Shown here: piece after piece, positions 1 through 7,607 of the stretch
How positions within the stretch are numbered: the stretch's first letter is position 1
Layout of the letters: every line of letters begins with the position of its first letter
Origin: Lachnospiraceae bacterium
GTDB lineage: Bacteria > Bacillota > Clostridia > Lachnospirales > Lachnospiraceae
NCBI GenBank assembly: GCA_009787745.1
Contig: WQST01000029.1
Location: forward strand, 1-16,047
DNA length: 16,047 nucleotides
Direction: 5' to 3'
The notes under the pieces: generated by a model
The model's input: the letters and a program-made list of their open reading frames with translations, nothing else
Told to the model about the DNA's origin: nothing
Databases searched by the model: none
Program-made: the position numbers and the translations under genes

Positions 1-780
1 AATTTAATCCGCAATCTCCATATCAGAACCTATGCTTATTTAGGTGAAATGCGCGCATCGACCAATCCGTTGGCATATTGCGAAGGCGGTTTTTGGGGCG
101 GTAATTTGCAATTAAACGATAAAATAAAGCCCTTGCTAAAATCCGCAACCGCAAGTTTCGGCATTACGGCACTTAATGAACTTCAACAGCTTTATAATAG
201 TAAGTCATTGGTCGAAGACGGTGCTTTTGCCCTTTCCGTACTTGAGCATATCAATAAAAAAATACAGGAATTTAAAACCGCCGACGGAAACCTATATGCC
301 ATTTACGGGACTCCTGCCGAAAGCCTGTGCGGGCTTCAAGTCAAACAATTCCGTGCTTTGTACGGCATTGTTGAAGGGGTTAGTGACCGTGAGTATGTTT
401 CCAACAGTTTTCATTGCCACGTAACGGAAGATATTACCCCGATTGAAAAGCAGGATTTGGAATACCGTTTTTGGGAACTAAGTAACGGCGGAAAAATCCA
501 GTATGTAAAATATCCGATTGATTATAATATCGAAGCCATCAAAACGCTGATTAGACGAGCGATGGATTACGGCTTTTATGAAGGGGTAAACCTATCTTTG
601 GCCTATTGTGATGATTGCGGTTATCAGGAATTGGAAATGGATGCCTGTCCCAAATGCGGCAGTAGTAATTTAACGAAAATAGACCGGATGAATGGTTATC
701 TTTCATATTCGCGTGTTCATGGCGACACTCGTTTAAATGAAGCAAAGATGGTCGAAATCGTGGAAAGGGTCAGCATGTGA
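1..780 (+). CDS. nrdD: Anaerobic (class III) ribonucleoside-triphosphate reductase, C-terminal part
   Basis: This gene is open from the left edge, so only the last 259 residues are present. The enzyme reduces ribonucleoside triphosphates to deoxy forms under anaerobic conditions by glycyl-radical chemistry. The sequence shows the family's signature C-terminus. Four cysteines in a CxxC...CPxCG zinc site are encoded at 607, 616, 646 and 655. They are followed by RMNGYLSYS, in which the glycine at 694-696 is the expected radical site. Upstream, NPLAYCEGGFWGG and TPAES fit the active-site loops of the family, and the cysteine in the first is a likely thiyl residue. The first methionine in view (49) is internal, because the frame stays open upstream with family-like sequence. 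nrdG follows after a 95-base structured gap, so the two are probably one transcript. The promoter and most of the protein lie outside the window. Confidence 0.95.
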   Translation, partial: NLIRNLHIRTYAYLGEMRASTNPLAYCEGGFWGGNLQLNDKIKPLLKSATASFGITALNELQQLYNSKSLVEDGAFALSVLEHINKKIQEFKTADGNLYAIYGTPAESLCGLQVKQFRALYGIVEGVSDREYVSNSFHCHVTEDITPIEKQDLEYRFWELSNGGKIQYVKYPIDYNIEAIKTLIRRAMDYGFYEGVNLSLAYCDDCGYQELEMDACPKCGSSNLTKIDRMNGYLSYSRVHGDTRLNEAKMVEIVERVSM

Positions 781-781
781 T

Positions 782-852
782 ATGAAGAGTTATTCTAAGT
801 CTGTAAAAACCGGACTAAGAATAACTAGTCCTGCTACGCAGGCACTCTTCAT
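782..852 (+). other. Three-way-junction RNA fold between nrdD and nrdG
   Basis: Two bases after the nrdD stop, 782-790 (ATGAAGAGT) is exactly complementary to 844-852. It encloses a hairpin of 789-801 with 813-825 (12 of 13 pairs, one A-A mismatch) and a second hairpin CCTGC-TAC-GCAGG at 830-842. A competing pairing is also possible: GGACTA (812-817) with TAGTCC (826-831). No run of T follows, so this is not an ordinary terminator. The fold ends 15 bases before the nrdG ribosome binding site. It could be an mRNA processing or stability element, a regulatory leader for nrdG, or a copy of a small palindromic repeat. The pairing is seen directly; the role is unknown. Confidence 0.6.
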
Positions 853-875
853 GCCTTACGATAATATGGAGTTTT

Positions 876-1382
876 ATGAGGTATCATAATATAACAAAAG
901 ATGATATGCTAAATGGGGATGGTTTGCGGGTGGTACTTTGGGTATCGGGTTGCTCGCATTGTTGTTCGGGTTGCCATAATCAGGTGTCATGGGATCCGGC
1001 GGGAGGGCTTTTATTTGATGAAGCCGCCAAAACCGAACTCATTGACCAGCTTAGTCAACCATATATTTCCGGCGTCACTTTCTCAGGCGGCGACCCGTTA
1101 CATGCCGCTAACCGCCCGGAAATTCGCGAGTTAATCGCGGAAATTCGGGGAAAGTTCCCGCATAAAACCATCTGGCTTTATACAGGCGACTGCTGGGAAC
1201 ACATTTATCAGGAACCAATGCTACAAAATATCGATGTCTTGGTTGACGGAAAGTTCGACGAGACACAAATAGACATAAAGCTTCACTGGAAAGGCAGCGC
1301 CAACCAAAGGGTAATCGACGTCCCCAAAACATTATCACAAGCAGAACCAATAACACCGATCCTATACGGCGAAAATCAATAA
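876..1382 (+). CDS. nrdG: Anaerobic ribonucleotide reductase activating protein (radical SAM)
   Basis: This 168-residue radical-SAM activase uses a 4Fe-4S cluster and S-adenosylmethionine to install the glycyl radical on NrdD. The cluster-binding motif is C26-x3-C30-x2-C33, within GCSHCCSGC. An extra cysteine (C29) lies inside the motif, so only the spacing identifies the ligands. The SAM-contacting TFSGGDP motif is at residues 68-74. Length is typical of the family. The start at 876 gives MRYHNITKDDMLNGDG, which matches the usual NrdG opening. The best ribosome binding site is GGAG at 868-871, only 4 bases upstream, which is closer than ideal. It sits between nrdD and dut on the same strand, with an 18-base gap to dut, so co-transcription is likely. 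Confidence 0.95.
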   Translation: MRYHNITKDDMLNGDGLRVVLWVSGCSHCCSGCHNQVSWDPAGGLLFDEAAKTELIDQLSQPYISGVTFSGGDPLHAANRPEIRELIAEIRGKFPHKTIWLYTGDCWEHIYQEPMLQNIDVLVDGKFDETQIDIKLHWKGSANQRVIDVPKTLSQAEPITPILYGENQ

Positions 1383-1400
1383 ATATTACAGGAGACAAAC

Positions 1401-1850
1401 ATGAACATAAAAATCAAATACTTCACCGATCAAATCGAAAAACTCGAATACATCGAATCCGCTCATTCCGAAAGGGGCAAATCCGACTGGATTGATTTAC
1501 GCGCCGCCGAGGATGTCACTTTAAAAGCCAACGAGTTCAAGCTCATCCCCTTAGGCGTTGCAATGGAACTGCCTAAAGGTTACGAAGCCCATATCGTCCC
1601 CCGCAGTTCGACCTTTAAGAATTTCGGCATTATCCAAACCAATCATCAAGGCGTCATTGATTCATCATATTGCGGCGACGACGACCAATGGTTCGTCCCT
1701 GTTTATGCCCTCCGCGATACCGAAATCAAGCGAAACGACCGGATCTGCCAGTTCCGCATCATGGAGAACCAACCAAGGCTTAATTTCGAGGAAGTAGAGT
1801 TTCTAAATCCGGAAAACCGCGGCGGATTCGGTAGTACAGGGGTCAAATAA
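1401..1850 (+). CDS. dut: dUTP diphosphatase (trimeric dUTPase family)
   Basis: The protein (149 residues) should hydrolyse dUTP to dUMP and pyrophosphate. This keeps uracil out of DNA and supplies the precursor of dTMP. All five family motifs are visible: motif 1 SDWIDLRAA at 28-36, motif 2 PRSST at 67-71, motif 3 GVIDSSYCG at 84-92 with the expected catalytic aspartate D87, motif 4 NDRICQF at 112-118, and the C-terminal glycine-rich NRGGFGSTG at 139-147. Motif 1 has W-I where many relatives have A-G, and motif 3 has a cysteine where many have arginine; neither is a catalytic position. CAGGAG at 1389-1394 is a good ribosome binding site. The gene closes a nucleotide-metabolism cluster with nrdD and nrdG. 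No terminator is evident after it. Confidence 0.93.
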   Translation: MNIKIKYFTDQIEKLEYIESAHSERGKSDWIDLRAAEDVTLKANEFKLIPLGVAMELPKGYEAHIVPRSSTFKNFGIIQTNHQGVIDSSYCGDDDQWFVPVYALRDTEIKRNDRICQFRIMENQPRLNFEEVEFLNPENRGGFGSTGVK

Positions 1851-1916
1851 CATTATGAACAGTAAAGTATAATTTTCTTCTTTCAGGGTAAAATAAACCA
1901 ATCTATTTTTATCCCG

Positions 1917-1924
1917 AAAGGAGA
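1917..1924 (+). promoter_or_regulatory. Strong ribosome binding site of the spoVAF-like gene
   Basis: AAAGGAGA lies 6 bases before the ATG at 1931, fixes that start, and is the most consensus-like Shine-Dalgarno site in the window. The 80-base gap from dut contains a TATAAT at 1868-1873, but I found no convincing -35 partner and no sporulation sigma-G type promoter. Confidence 0.7.
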
Positions 1925-1930
1925 TTTTTA

Positions 1931-3379
1931 ATGAGCGCTCCGGAAAATAAGCAGCCGCATGTAACCGATGGCACAATGACCCATTCTTTATCAGAAACAA
2001 TGACTTTCCTCCACGAAAACTTAGGTGTCGAGCGAAGTTTCGATATTATCTACCGCGTTATCCATGTCGGCGACCGTGAAGCGTGTCTCTACTTCATTGA
2101 CGGCTTTTGCAAAGACGAAATCATGAACAAAGTCCTCTTTGACCTGATGCAGGTTACACCTGATAAAATGCCGGAAAACGCTCATCATATGTCCAAAAAA
2201 ATGATTTCTTACGTCGAAGTCGATCTCAAAAACCAATGGAATGATATTATCACAGGGATTTTATCAGGTGTTTTCGCGCTTTTCATCGATGGTTATGACC
2301 AATGTATCATGATTGATTCAAGGACTTATCCTGCCAGAAATGTCGCCGAACCCGATAAAGATAAAGCCATGCGCGGTTCACGCGACGGTTTCGTAGAAAC
2401 CTTGGTTTTTAATACCGCATTAATTCGCCGGCGGATCAGAAGCACCGATTTAACGATGGAAATCATGCGCGCGGGAGAAAGTTCCAAGACAGATATCGTC
2501 GTCTGCTATATGAAAGGACGGGTCAACGAAAAATTCCTTGAGCAAATCAGGAACCGCATTAACAGTATCAAAGTAGATGCCCTGACAATGGGGCAGGAGA
2601 GTTTGGCCGAGTGCCTTTACCGCAAAAAATGGTATAGCCCATACCCCAAATTCCGCTATACCGAGCGCCCCGATACTGCGGCGGCACAGGTTTTAGAAGG
2701 TCATATTGTGATAATCGTTGATAATTCACCGAATGTCATGATTACTCCGATTTCAGTCTTTGATATCCTCGAAGAAGCGGACGACTTTTATTTTCCGCCC
2801 ATAACGGGGACATATTTACGCTTTGCCCGCTTTTTAATTGCGATTATGACGTTTATCATTACCCCTCTATACCTGCTTCTATCGCAGAATATTAATTATG
2901 TACCTGAAGTATTTCAGTTTATCCTCTTAAAAGAACAAACAAATATCCCGCTTATCTGGCAGTTTCTAATTCTCGAATTGGCACTTGACGGGCTTCGTCT
3001 GGCGGCGGTTAACACCCCGTCCATGCTAAGTACCCCCCTAAGTATTATGGCGGCCCTCGTCCTGGGCGAATTTTCCGTGAAAAGCGGCTGGTTTAACTCC
3101 GAAGTCATGCTATATATGGCTTTCGTTGCGATTGCAAGTTTTACCCAAGCCAGCTACGAATTTGGCTATGCGATAAAATTTATGCGCATTATCACCTTAA
3201 TCTTAACGGCATTCTTCGGTATCTACGGTTTTATCGCGGGAATATTGGTATTAATCATTTCGATAGCAACGAATAAGACATTAGAGGGTTCAAGCTATTT
3301 ATATCCGCTTATCCCATTCAACGGCAAAAAACTGAGTTACCGCCTTTTCCGCCGTCGTTTACCCGGTTCATTGGATTGA
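1931..3379 (+). CDS. spoVAF: GerA-family spore membrane protein, SpoVAF-like
   Basis: The protein is 482 residues, near the roughly 490 usual for SpoVAF. It has a soluble GerA-type N-terminal half, then several hydrophobic segments between about residues 297 and 455, and a basic C-terminus (KLSYRLFRRRLP). The stretch ERPDTAAAQVLEG at about 245-257 followed by VDNSPNV at about 263-269 and GTYLRF at about 291-296 is the pattern I associate with SpoVAF rather than with germinant-receptor A subunits, which tend to have DGTP at the second site. SpoVAF belongs to the spore inner membrane and assists germination and dipicolinate release. It is normally in a spoVA operon; here no other spoVA or ger gene is adjacent. 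The subfamily call is by motif memory; GerA-family membership is near certain. Confidence 0.82.
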   Translation: MSAPENKQPHVTDGTMTHSLSETMTFLHENLGVERSFDIIYRVIHVGDREACLYFIDGFCKDEIMNKVLFDLMQVTPDKMPENAHHMSKKMISYVEVDLKNQWNDIITGILSGVFALFIDGYDQCIMIDSRTYPARNVAEPDKDKAMRGSRDGFVETLVFNTALIRRRIRSTDLTMEIMRAGESSKTDIVVCYMKGRVNEKFLEQIRNRINSIKVDALTMGQESLAECLYRKKWYSPYPKFRYTERPDTAAAQVLEGHIVIIVDNSPNVMITPISVFDILEEADDFYFPPITGTYLRFARFLIAIMTFIITPLYLLLSQNINYVPEVFQFILLKEQTNIPLIWQFLILELALDGLRLAAVNTPSMLSTPLSIMAALVLGEFSVKSGWFNSEVMLYMAFVAIASFTQASYEFGYAIKFMRIITLILTAFFGIYGFIAGILVLIISIATNKTLEGSSYLYPLIPFNGKKLSYRLFRRRLPGSLD

Positions 3380-3398
3380 ACCGGGTTCATTGGATTAA
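3361..3398 (+). repeat. 19-base tandem duplication with perfect hairpin at gene end
   Basis: The last 19 bases of the spoVAF-like gene (3361-3379, ACCCGGTTCATTGGATTGA, including its TGA stop) are repeated at 3380-3398 with two changes (C to G at the fourth position, G to A at the eighteenth). The first change makes a perfect 10-base-pair palindrome across the junction: 3361-3370 pairs with 3377-3386 around the loop TTGGAT. Nine A residues follow (3397-3405) rather than T, so this is not a standard terminator for the + strand. Confidence 0.8.
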
Positions 3399-3407
3399 AA
3401 AAAAATG

Positions 3408-3436
3408 TTGAACTTTAATGTCTTAAATGATAAAAT
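3408..3436 (+). promoter_or_regulatory. Sigma-A-type promoter of the first hybrid kinase
   Basis: A -35 box TTGAAC at 3408-3413 and a -10 box TAAAAT at 3431-3436 are separated by 17 bases. TGA precedes the -10 box, giving an extended -10. A run of nine A (3397-3405) just upstream resembles an UP element. Transcription would begin near 3443, which leaves a leader of about 14 bases and argues against the ATG at 3427 as the start of the next gene. Confidence 0.65.
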
Positions 3437-3456
3437 ATAAACGGAAAGGGATTCAG

Positions 3457-5079
3457 ATGATTCAGTATAAAAAAGTAGTCTTTATAACTTTGATTGAATT
3501 CTTAATCGTTTTAGCTGTTACTATTATGTATGCTTGGGAAAATCATAGCAGTGAACAGTTTGAGAAAGTTGCGGTCATTGGGATATTTTTTTGCCTGATA
3601 GCCTTGGTCGGATGCTATTTATTAATTGAATCAAAAACGAAGGTGGTCGCCTTTCTGTTTAGCGTTATCGTGCTAACGACAATATTCTTTGGTATCGTTT
3701 TAGAAACAATTGCGTTCCAGATTCTCATTTTTTTGGTAACGGCATGTATTATAACTATATTTTTGGAACACCGCTATGTTATCGTTTACGGCATCACCAC
3801 ATTTTTGATTCAGGTTTATTTTGGCATCTTCAACCAAGCGATGATAAGTTTCCATATTAGTCCGCATTTATACTTCGTTTACTTAGGTTGTTATGCTTTG
3901 GGGATATACAATATTTACATACTTGTAAGGCAAGCTAATTATGCCGTGGGAACAATCGATAAAGCCAATAAATCGAAGAGTATTTTTTTAGCGGCGATGG
4001 CGCACGAAATTCGCACCCCGATGAATGCGATTATCAGCTTATCACAGAAAATTCTTAAAGAGGAACAAAACGAAGCGCTAATCGGCTATACAGAAAAAAT
4101 CATTAATACCGGAAATGTCTTGTTATCCATGACGAACGGTATTTTAGACTATACATTAATTGAATCGGGTAAATATGTCATCAATCAGGTTTCCTATCAG
4201 CCGGGTTCGATGATACGCGAAGTTACGGAAATGACGACGGTTAATCTGATTGACAGCAATGTTGACTTCGTTTTGTTAAAGGAAAGCGCTCCGCCTGTTT
4301 GGTTATACGGTGATGAAATGCGGATTCGGCATATTCTCATTAATGTTTTATCAAATGCGATTAAATATACGGCCAAAGGACAGATTACGATGGCGGTTGC
4401 GTGGCATCAAAGTGATGACGCCAACGAAGGTAATCTTGTTTTCCAGATATCTGATACGGGATGCGGGATTAAACAACATGATTTGGACGCTATTTTTGAG
4501 ACCTTTACCCGCCTGACTTATAGCCCGCGAGTTGAAGGAACGGGGTTAGGGCTGACGATCAGCCGTCAGTTAGCAACTTTGATGGGCGGTGAAATTAAAG
4601 TCGAAAGCACTTTCGGCGTCGGCAGTACTTTTACGGTAGTAATTCCGCAAAAAATCGATCAAAAAGGTAAGATGATAAAAGCACCCGGGGCAAAGATATT
4701 AATTGTTGAAGATACCCGTGTCAATAGCTTGTTATTAGAACGCTTACTTGAACCTTATGAGATACAGTTCGACGAGGTTAACAACGGGCAGGAATGCTTA
4801 GATAAATTACATGATTGTAAGTATGACTTGATTTTAATGGATTATTTGATGCCGGAAATGGATGGAGTCGAAACTATCCATTTGATTAGAAAAAATGATG
4901 AAAAACACCTTAAAGAGATACCGATTATCCTTTTATCGAGCGGCGATGAAAAAAATATCAAAGACGAGTTAAGCGAAATTGGTTGTCAGGATTATGTTGA
5001 GAAGCCGATTGACTCTGAGAAACTAGAGAACATTATCATTAATTATTTACCTGAACGATTAATAATAGAAGACGTATAG
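3457..5079 (+). CDS. Membrane-bound hybrid histidine kinase with receiver domain
   Basis: The protein is 540 residues from the chosen start. About six closely spaced membrane helices fill residues 6-160, with no large outside loop, so the signal is probably sensed in or near the membrane. HisKA follows with AMAHEIRTP (phospho-accepting His183), then HATPase with N box around N300, G1 DTGCG at D333 and G2 GTGLG near 361. A C-terminal receiver has E418/D419, phospho-acceptor D462 (LMDYLMP) and K516. There is no HPt domain and no DNA-binding output. The start at 3457 is preferred because AAAGGG at 3445-3450 is 6 bases upstream and the predicted promoter lies over the alternative ATG at 3427, which has no such site. 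It is probably transcribed with the next kinase, 71 bases downstream. The stimulus is not recognisable. Confidence 0.9.
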   Translation: MIQYKKVVFITLIEFLIVLAVTIMYAWENHSSEQFEKVAVIGIFFCLIALVGCYLLIESKTKVVAFLFSVIVLTTIFFGIVLETIAFQILIFLVTACIITIFLEHRYVIVYGITTFLIQVYFGIFNQAMISFHISPHLYFVYLGCYALGIYNIYILVRQANYAVGTIDKANKSKSIFLAAMAHEIRTPMNAIISLSQKILKEEQNEALIGYTEKIINTGNVLLSMTNGILDYTLIESGKYVINQVSYQPGSMIREVTEMTTVNLIDSNVDFVLLKESAPPVWLYGDEMRIRHILINVLSNAIKYTAKGQITMAVAWHQSDDANEGNLVFQISDTGCGIKQHDLDAIFETFTRLTYSPRVEGTGLGLTISRQLATLMGGEIKVESTFGVGSTFTVVIPQKIDQKGKMIKAPGAKILIVEDTRVNSLLLERLLEPYEIQFDEVNNGQECLDKLHDCKYDLILMDYLMPEMDGVETIHLIRKNDEKHLKEIPIILLSSGDEKNIKDELSEIGCQDYVEKPIDSEKLENIIINYLPERLIIEDV

Positions 5080-5091
5080 TGTGTTACTTTA

Positions 5092-5124
5092 CGGTAAGAA
5101 TCGCGCAAGCGGTAATTCTTACCG
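5092..5124 (+). other. Intercistronic hairpin between the first two kinases
   Basis: CGGTAAGAAT (5092-5101) pairs perfectly with ATTCTTACCG (5115-5124). Inside it, CGC (5102-5104) can pair with GCG (5109-5111) around GCAA, a GNRA tetraloop. No T run follows. The 3' end of the stem (CCGA, 5122-5125) could instead pair weakly with TCGG (5135-5138), which overlaps the next gene's ribosome binding site. The pairing is seen; a role in setting expression of the second kinase is inference. Confidence 0.5.
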
Positions 5125-5150
5125 ATTATGAATGTCGGAGTGTACTATGC

Positions 5151-7577
5151 ATGGACAGTAAGTCAAAGAAAAAAATAGCCTCAAGAGAAGATTTTGATGA
5201 TGTATTTAATAACATGATCAAAAAATTGGAGCAACGGGATAGCCTTATTTGTACAGTAAATGATATTGCCGCTATTTTATTGGAATCAGATAATTCAGGT
5301 TTGGAACCTGATATTTTGAAGTGCTTGGAAATGATCGGCCAAGCGATTAATACGGACGGTGTTTTTATTTGGAAAAATTATCAACGCGGCGACAAGTTAT
5401 GTTGCTCATTAATTTGCGGCTGGAAAGATGATAATCTCGAATATTATTTTGATGAAGAAGATATTACATATGCGAAAGATTTGCCGAGCTGGGAAAATGA
5501 ACTGAGAGAAGGCAAATGCATAAGCGGATTAATCCGCAATATGCCGGAAGAAGTCCAAGCTGTCTTTAAACCCCACAATAATTTATCGGTGATAGCGGTT
5601 CCTGTTTTTATCCGCGAAGACTTCTGGGGATTTATTTGTTTCGAAGATTTGGCGGAAGAACGCGAATTTACAGAAAATGAGGAGTCGATCGTTAAATCTG
5701 TCGCACTTTTAATCGGCGACGCCATGATGCGGGTCGAAATGGCACAGTACCTTAAATTTACCATCGGTGAGTTACAGGTAGCTTTAGATGAAGCAAATGC
5801 CGCGAGCAAAGCGAAAAGTGATTTTCTTTCCAATATGTCACACGAAATTCGGACACCGATGAATGCGATTATCGGGATGTCGGAACTTTTAAACCATGAA
5901 CAGCTTAATCCGCGTCAAAGAAGTTATGTAAACGATATCACCGCTTCTGCGAGTTCATTACTTGATATTATTAATGATATCCTTGATTTTTCAAAGATTG
6001 AAGCGGGAAAACTGGAGCTTAACCCGATTGATTATGATTTCACCGAATTAATCGACGGCGTCGCCAATATGTTTGAGTATGTAACCGCCAGAAAAGATCT
6101 GGAGTTCCATGTCGTCACCGCACCTGATTTGCCGCGTTATTTATACGGTGATGATATCCGCTTGAAACAAGCAATCGTTAATATTTGTGGAAATGCAGTT
6201 AAATTCACCGAAAAAGGATTTGTTGAACTGTCCGTCAGCCGAACGGAAGATTTACTGACAATTGCCGTTACCGATACAGGTGCAGGCATCAAAGAAGACG
6301 ATTGCCATCGTTTATTCTCTGCTTTTGAGCAAGTAGAGAGCAAAAAAAACCGCAAAATTGTCGGAACAGGATTAGGACTTGCCATCAGTAAGTCATTCGT
6401 TGAATTAATGGGCGGTAGAATCAATTTAACCAGTGAATACGGGAAAGGCAGTACCTTTTCAATTATTATCCCGATTGTTCCGGGTGATGAAAGTATTGTT
6501 AAAAAAGGGAAGGAAGCAAGCAAAATCCCGCCGATTTACGCTCCGAAAGCACGTATATTAATTGTTGATGATAATGAATTTAATCTTAAAGTCGCCTATG
6601 GATTATTAGAACTTCACGGAATTGACGCCGTCACGGTTACCAGTGGTAAAGCCGCCATCTTGTCCGTAAAAGGAGAGGATTATGATGTTATTTTTATGGA
6701 TCATATGATGCCTGAAATGGATGGTATTCAAGCGACCGCTGAAATTCGTAAGATGGGGAATAAGTATATTGACCTGCCGATCATTGCCCTTACTGCCAAT
6801 GCTATCCGTGGTGCGAAGGAAATGTTTATGGCAAATGGTTTTCACGATTTCCTTTCCAAGCCAATTGATTCGAAGCAACTAAATGAGAAACTAAAGAAGT
6901 GGTTGCCGCTCGATAAAATTCAGGGTGAAGTTCCGATTACAAATGAAACCGCCGAGGAGTCGTCAGGTGAAGAAGAAATCGAAAAAATTATTAATGGCAT
7001 CGCGGCGATTGATGAGATAAATATGGAAATCGGGCTCAGCCGTTTTTCAGGAATTAAATATATGTACGCCGAAGCGATTGAAATGTTTATTAACCGTTTA
7101 CCAAATGATCTGAATCAAATGACGATTCAGTTGGAAGAGGCTGATGTTTATAGCTTTGCAATCGCCATCCATTCACTTAAATCCGTTTTATCGACTATCG
7201 GTGCGATGCGTTTGTCAGAAACCGCGTTCAGGATGGAAACAGCTGCCAAAGACAGCGATTTAGAGTATTGTGTTCGCATTTTTTATGGATTCAGGGATAA
7301 AGTCGAGAAACTTCATCAGTGCTTAAGCGTGGTTATTCCGATTAATACGGAAACCACTGAAAAAGAAGCAGGGACGAGAGAGTTATTTAATGAGTTTATC
7401 GGAAAAGCAATAATGGCGGTCGATGATTTCGACGTTGATAGCGGTAATGATGCTATTAAAAAGTTGCTTTCATATGATTTCGGCGAAGAAACCAATACGC
7501 AACTAGCCCAAATATTAACCGCTTTCGGGAACTTTGATTTCGATAATGCCGGTGAAATTTTAAGTAAGCTGATTTAG
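5151..7577 (+). CDS. Soluble GAF-domain hybrid histidine kinase with receiver and HPt domains
   Basis: The protein is 808 residues from the chosen start and has no membrane segment. A short helical lead-in (about 1-40) precedes a GAF-like sensor (about 40-200) and a linking coiled coil. HisKA has NMSHEIRTP with phospho-accepting His231. HATPase carries GNAVKF, DTGAGI and GTGLGLAIS. The receiver has D473/D474, acceptor D517 (FMDHMMPEMDG) and K570. An HPt domain at about 621-725 has IHSLKS with His674. A tail at about 745-808 holds two 35-residue-spaced repeats. A full His-Asp-His chain is therefore on one chain, and phosphate should leave to an unlinked regulator. The start at 5151 (MDSKSKKK) is chosen because GGAG at 5137-5140 precedes it by 10 bases; the frame is open to 5079, but that part is the intercistronic hairpin. 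The ligand of the GAF domain cannot be read. Confidence 0.9.
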   Translation: MDSKSKKKIASREDFDDVFNNMIKKLEQRDSLICTVNDIAAILLESDNSGLEPDILKCLEMIGQAINTDGVFIWKNYQRGDKLCCSLICGWKDDNLEYYFDEEDITYAKDLPSWENELREGKCISGLIRNMPEEVQAVFKPHNNLSVIAVPVFIREDFWGFICFEDLAEEREFTENEESIVKSVALLIGDAMMRVEMAQYLKFTIGELQVALDEANAASKAKSDFLSNMSHEIRTPMNAIIGMSELLNHEQLNPRQRSYVNDITASASSLLDIINDILDFSKIEAGKLELNPIDYDFTELIDGVANMFEYVTARKDLEFHVVTAPDLPRYLYGDDIRLKQAIVNICGNAVKFTEKGFVELSVSRTEDLLTIAVTDTGAGIKEDDCHRLFSAFEQVESKKNRKIVGTGLGLAISKSFVELMGGRINLTSEYGKGSTFSIIIPIVPGDESIVKKGKEASKIPPIYAPKARILIVDDNEFNLKVAYGLLELHGIDAVTVTSGKAAILSVKGEDYDVIFMDHMMPEMDGIQATAEIRKMGNKYIDLPIIALTANAIRGAKEMFMANGFHDFLSKPIDSKQLNEKLKKWLPLDKIQGEVPITNETAEESSGEEEIEKIINGIAAIDEINMEIGLSRFSGIKYMYAEAIEMFINRLPNDLNQMTIQLEEADVYSFAIAIHSLKSVLSTIGAMRLSETAFRMETAAKDSDLEYCVRIFYGFRDKVEKLHQCLSVVIPINTETTEKEAGTRELFNEFIGKAIMAVDDFDVDSGNDAIKKLLSYDFGEETNTQLAQILTAFGNFDFDNAGEILSKLI

Positions 7578-7607
7578 GGCGCGCAGCTACAATAGCAGTG
7601 CCCTAAA
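7573..7607. terminator. Hairpin shared by two convergent gene ends (possible terminator)
   Basis: TTTAGGGC (7573-7580) is complementary to GCCCTAAA (7600-7607), with an inner GCTA-CAA-TAGC hairpin at 7586-7596. The outer arm contains the stop of the GAF kinase and the inner arm the stop of mntP, whose ends are only 9 bases apart. Neither strand shows a T run after the stem, so intrinsic termination is uncertain. The position between converging genes is the main argument for that role. Confidence 0.35.

Noticed and set aside
1851..1930. A sigma-G promoter for the spoVAF-like gene (CAATCTA at 1899-1905)
   Set aside because: No -35 element is found at the right distance; the match is to a 7-base AT-rich box only.
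3361..3405. Hairpin plus A run as a transcription terminator
   Set aside because: The run after the stem is A, not T, on the transcribed strand, and no minus-strand gene ends here.
5444..6878. Several open frames antisense to the GAF kinase (for example 5444-5833, 6137-6523, 6606-6878)
   Set aside because: They lie wholly inside a well-supported kinase gene, show no family motif, and are explained as shadows of its codon pattern. The same holds for 14739-15008, 15372-15680 and 15811-16026 in the third kinase.
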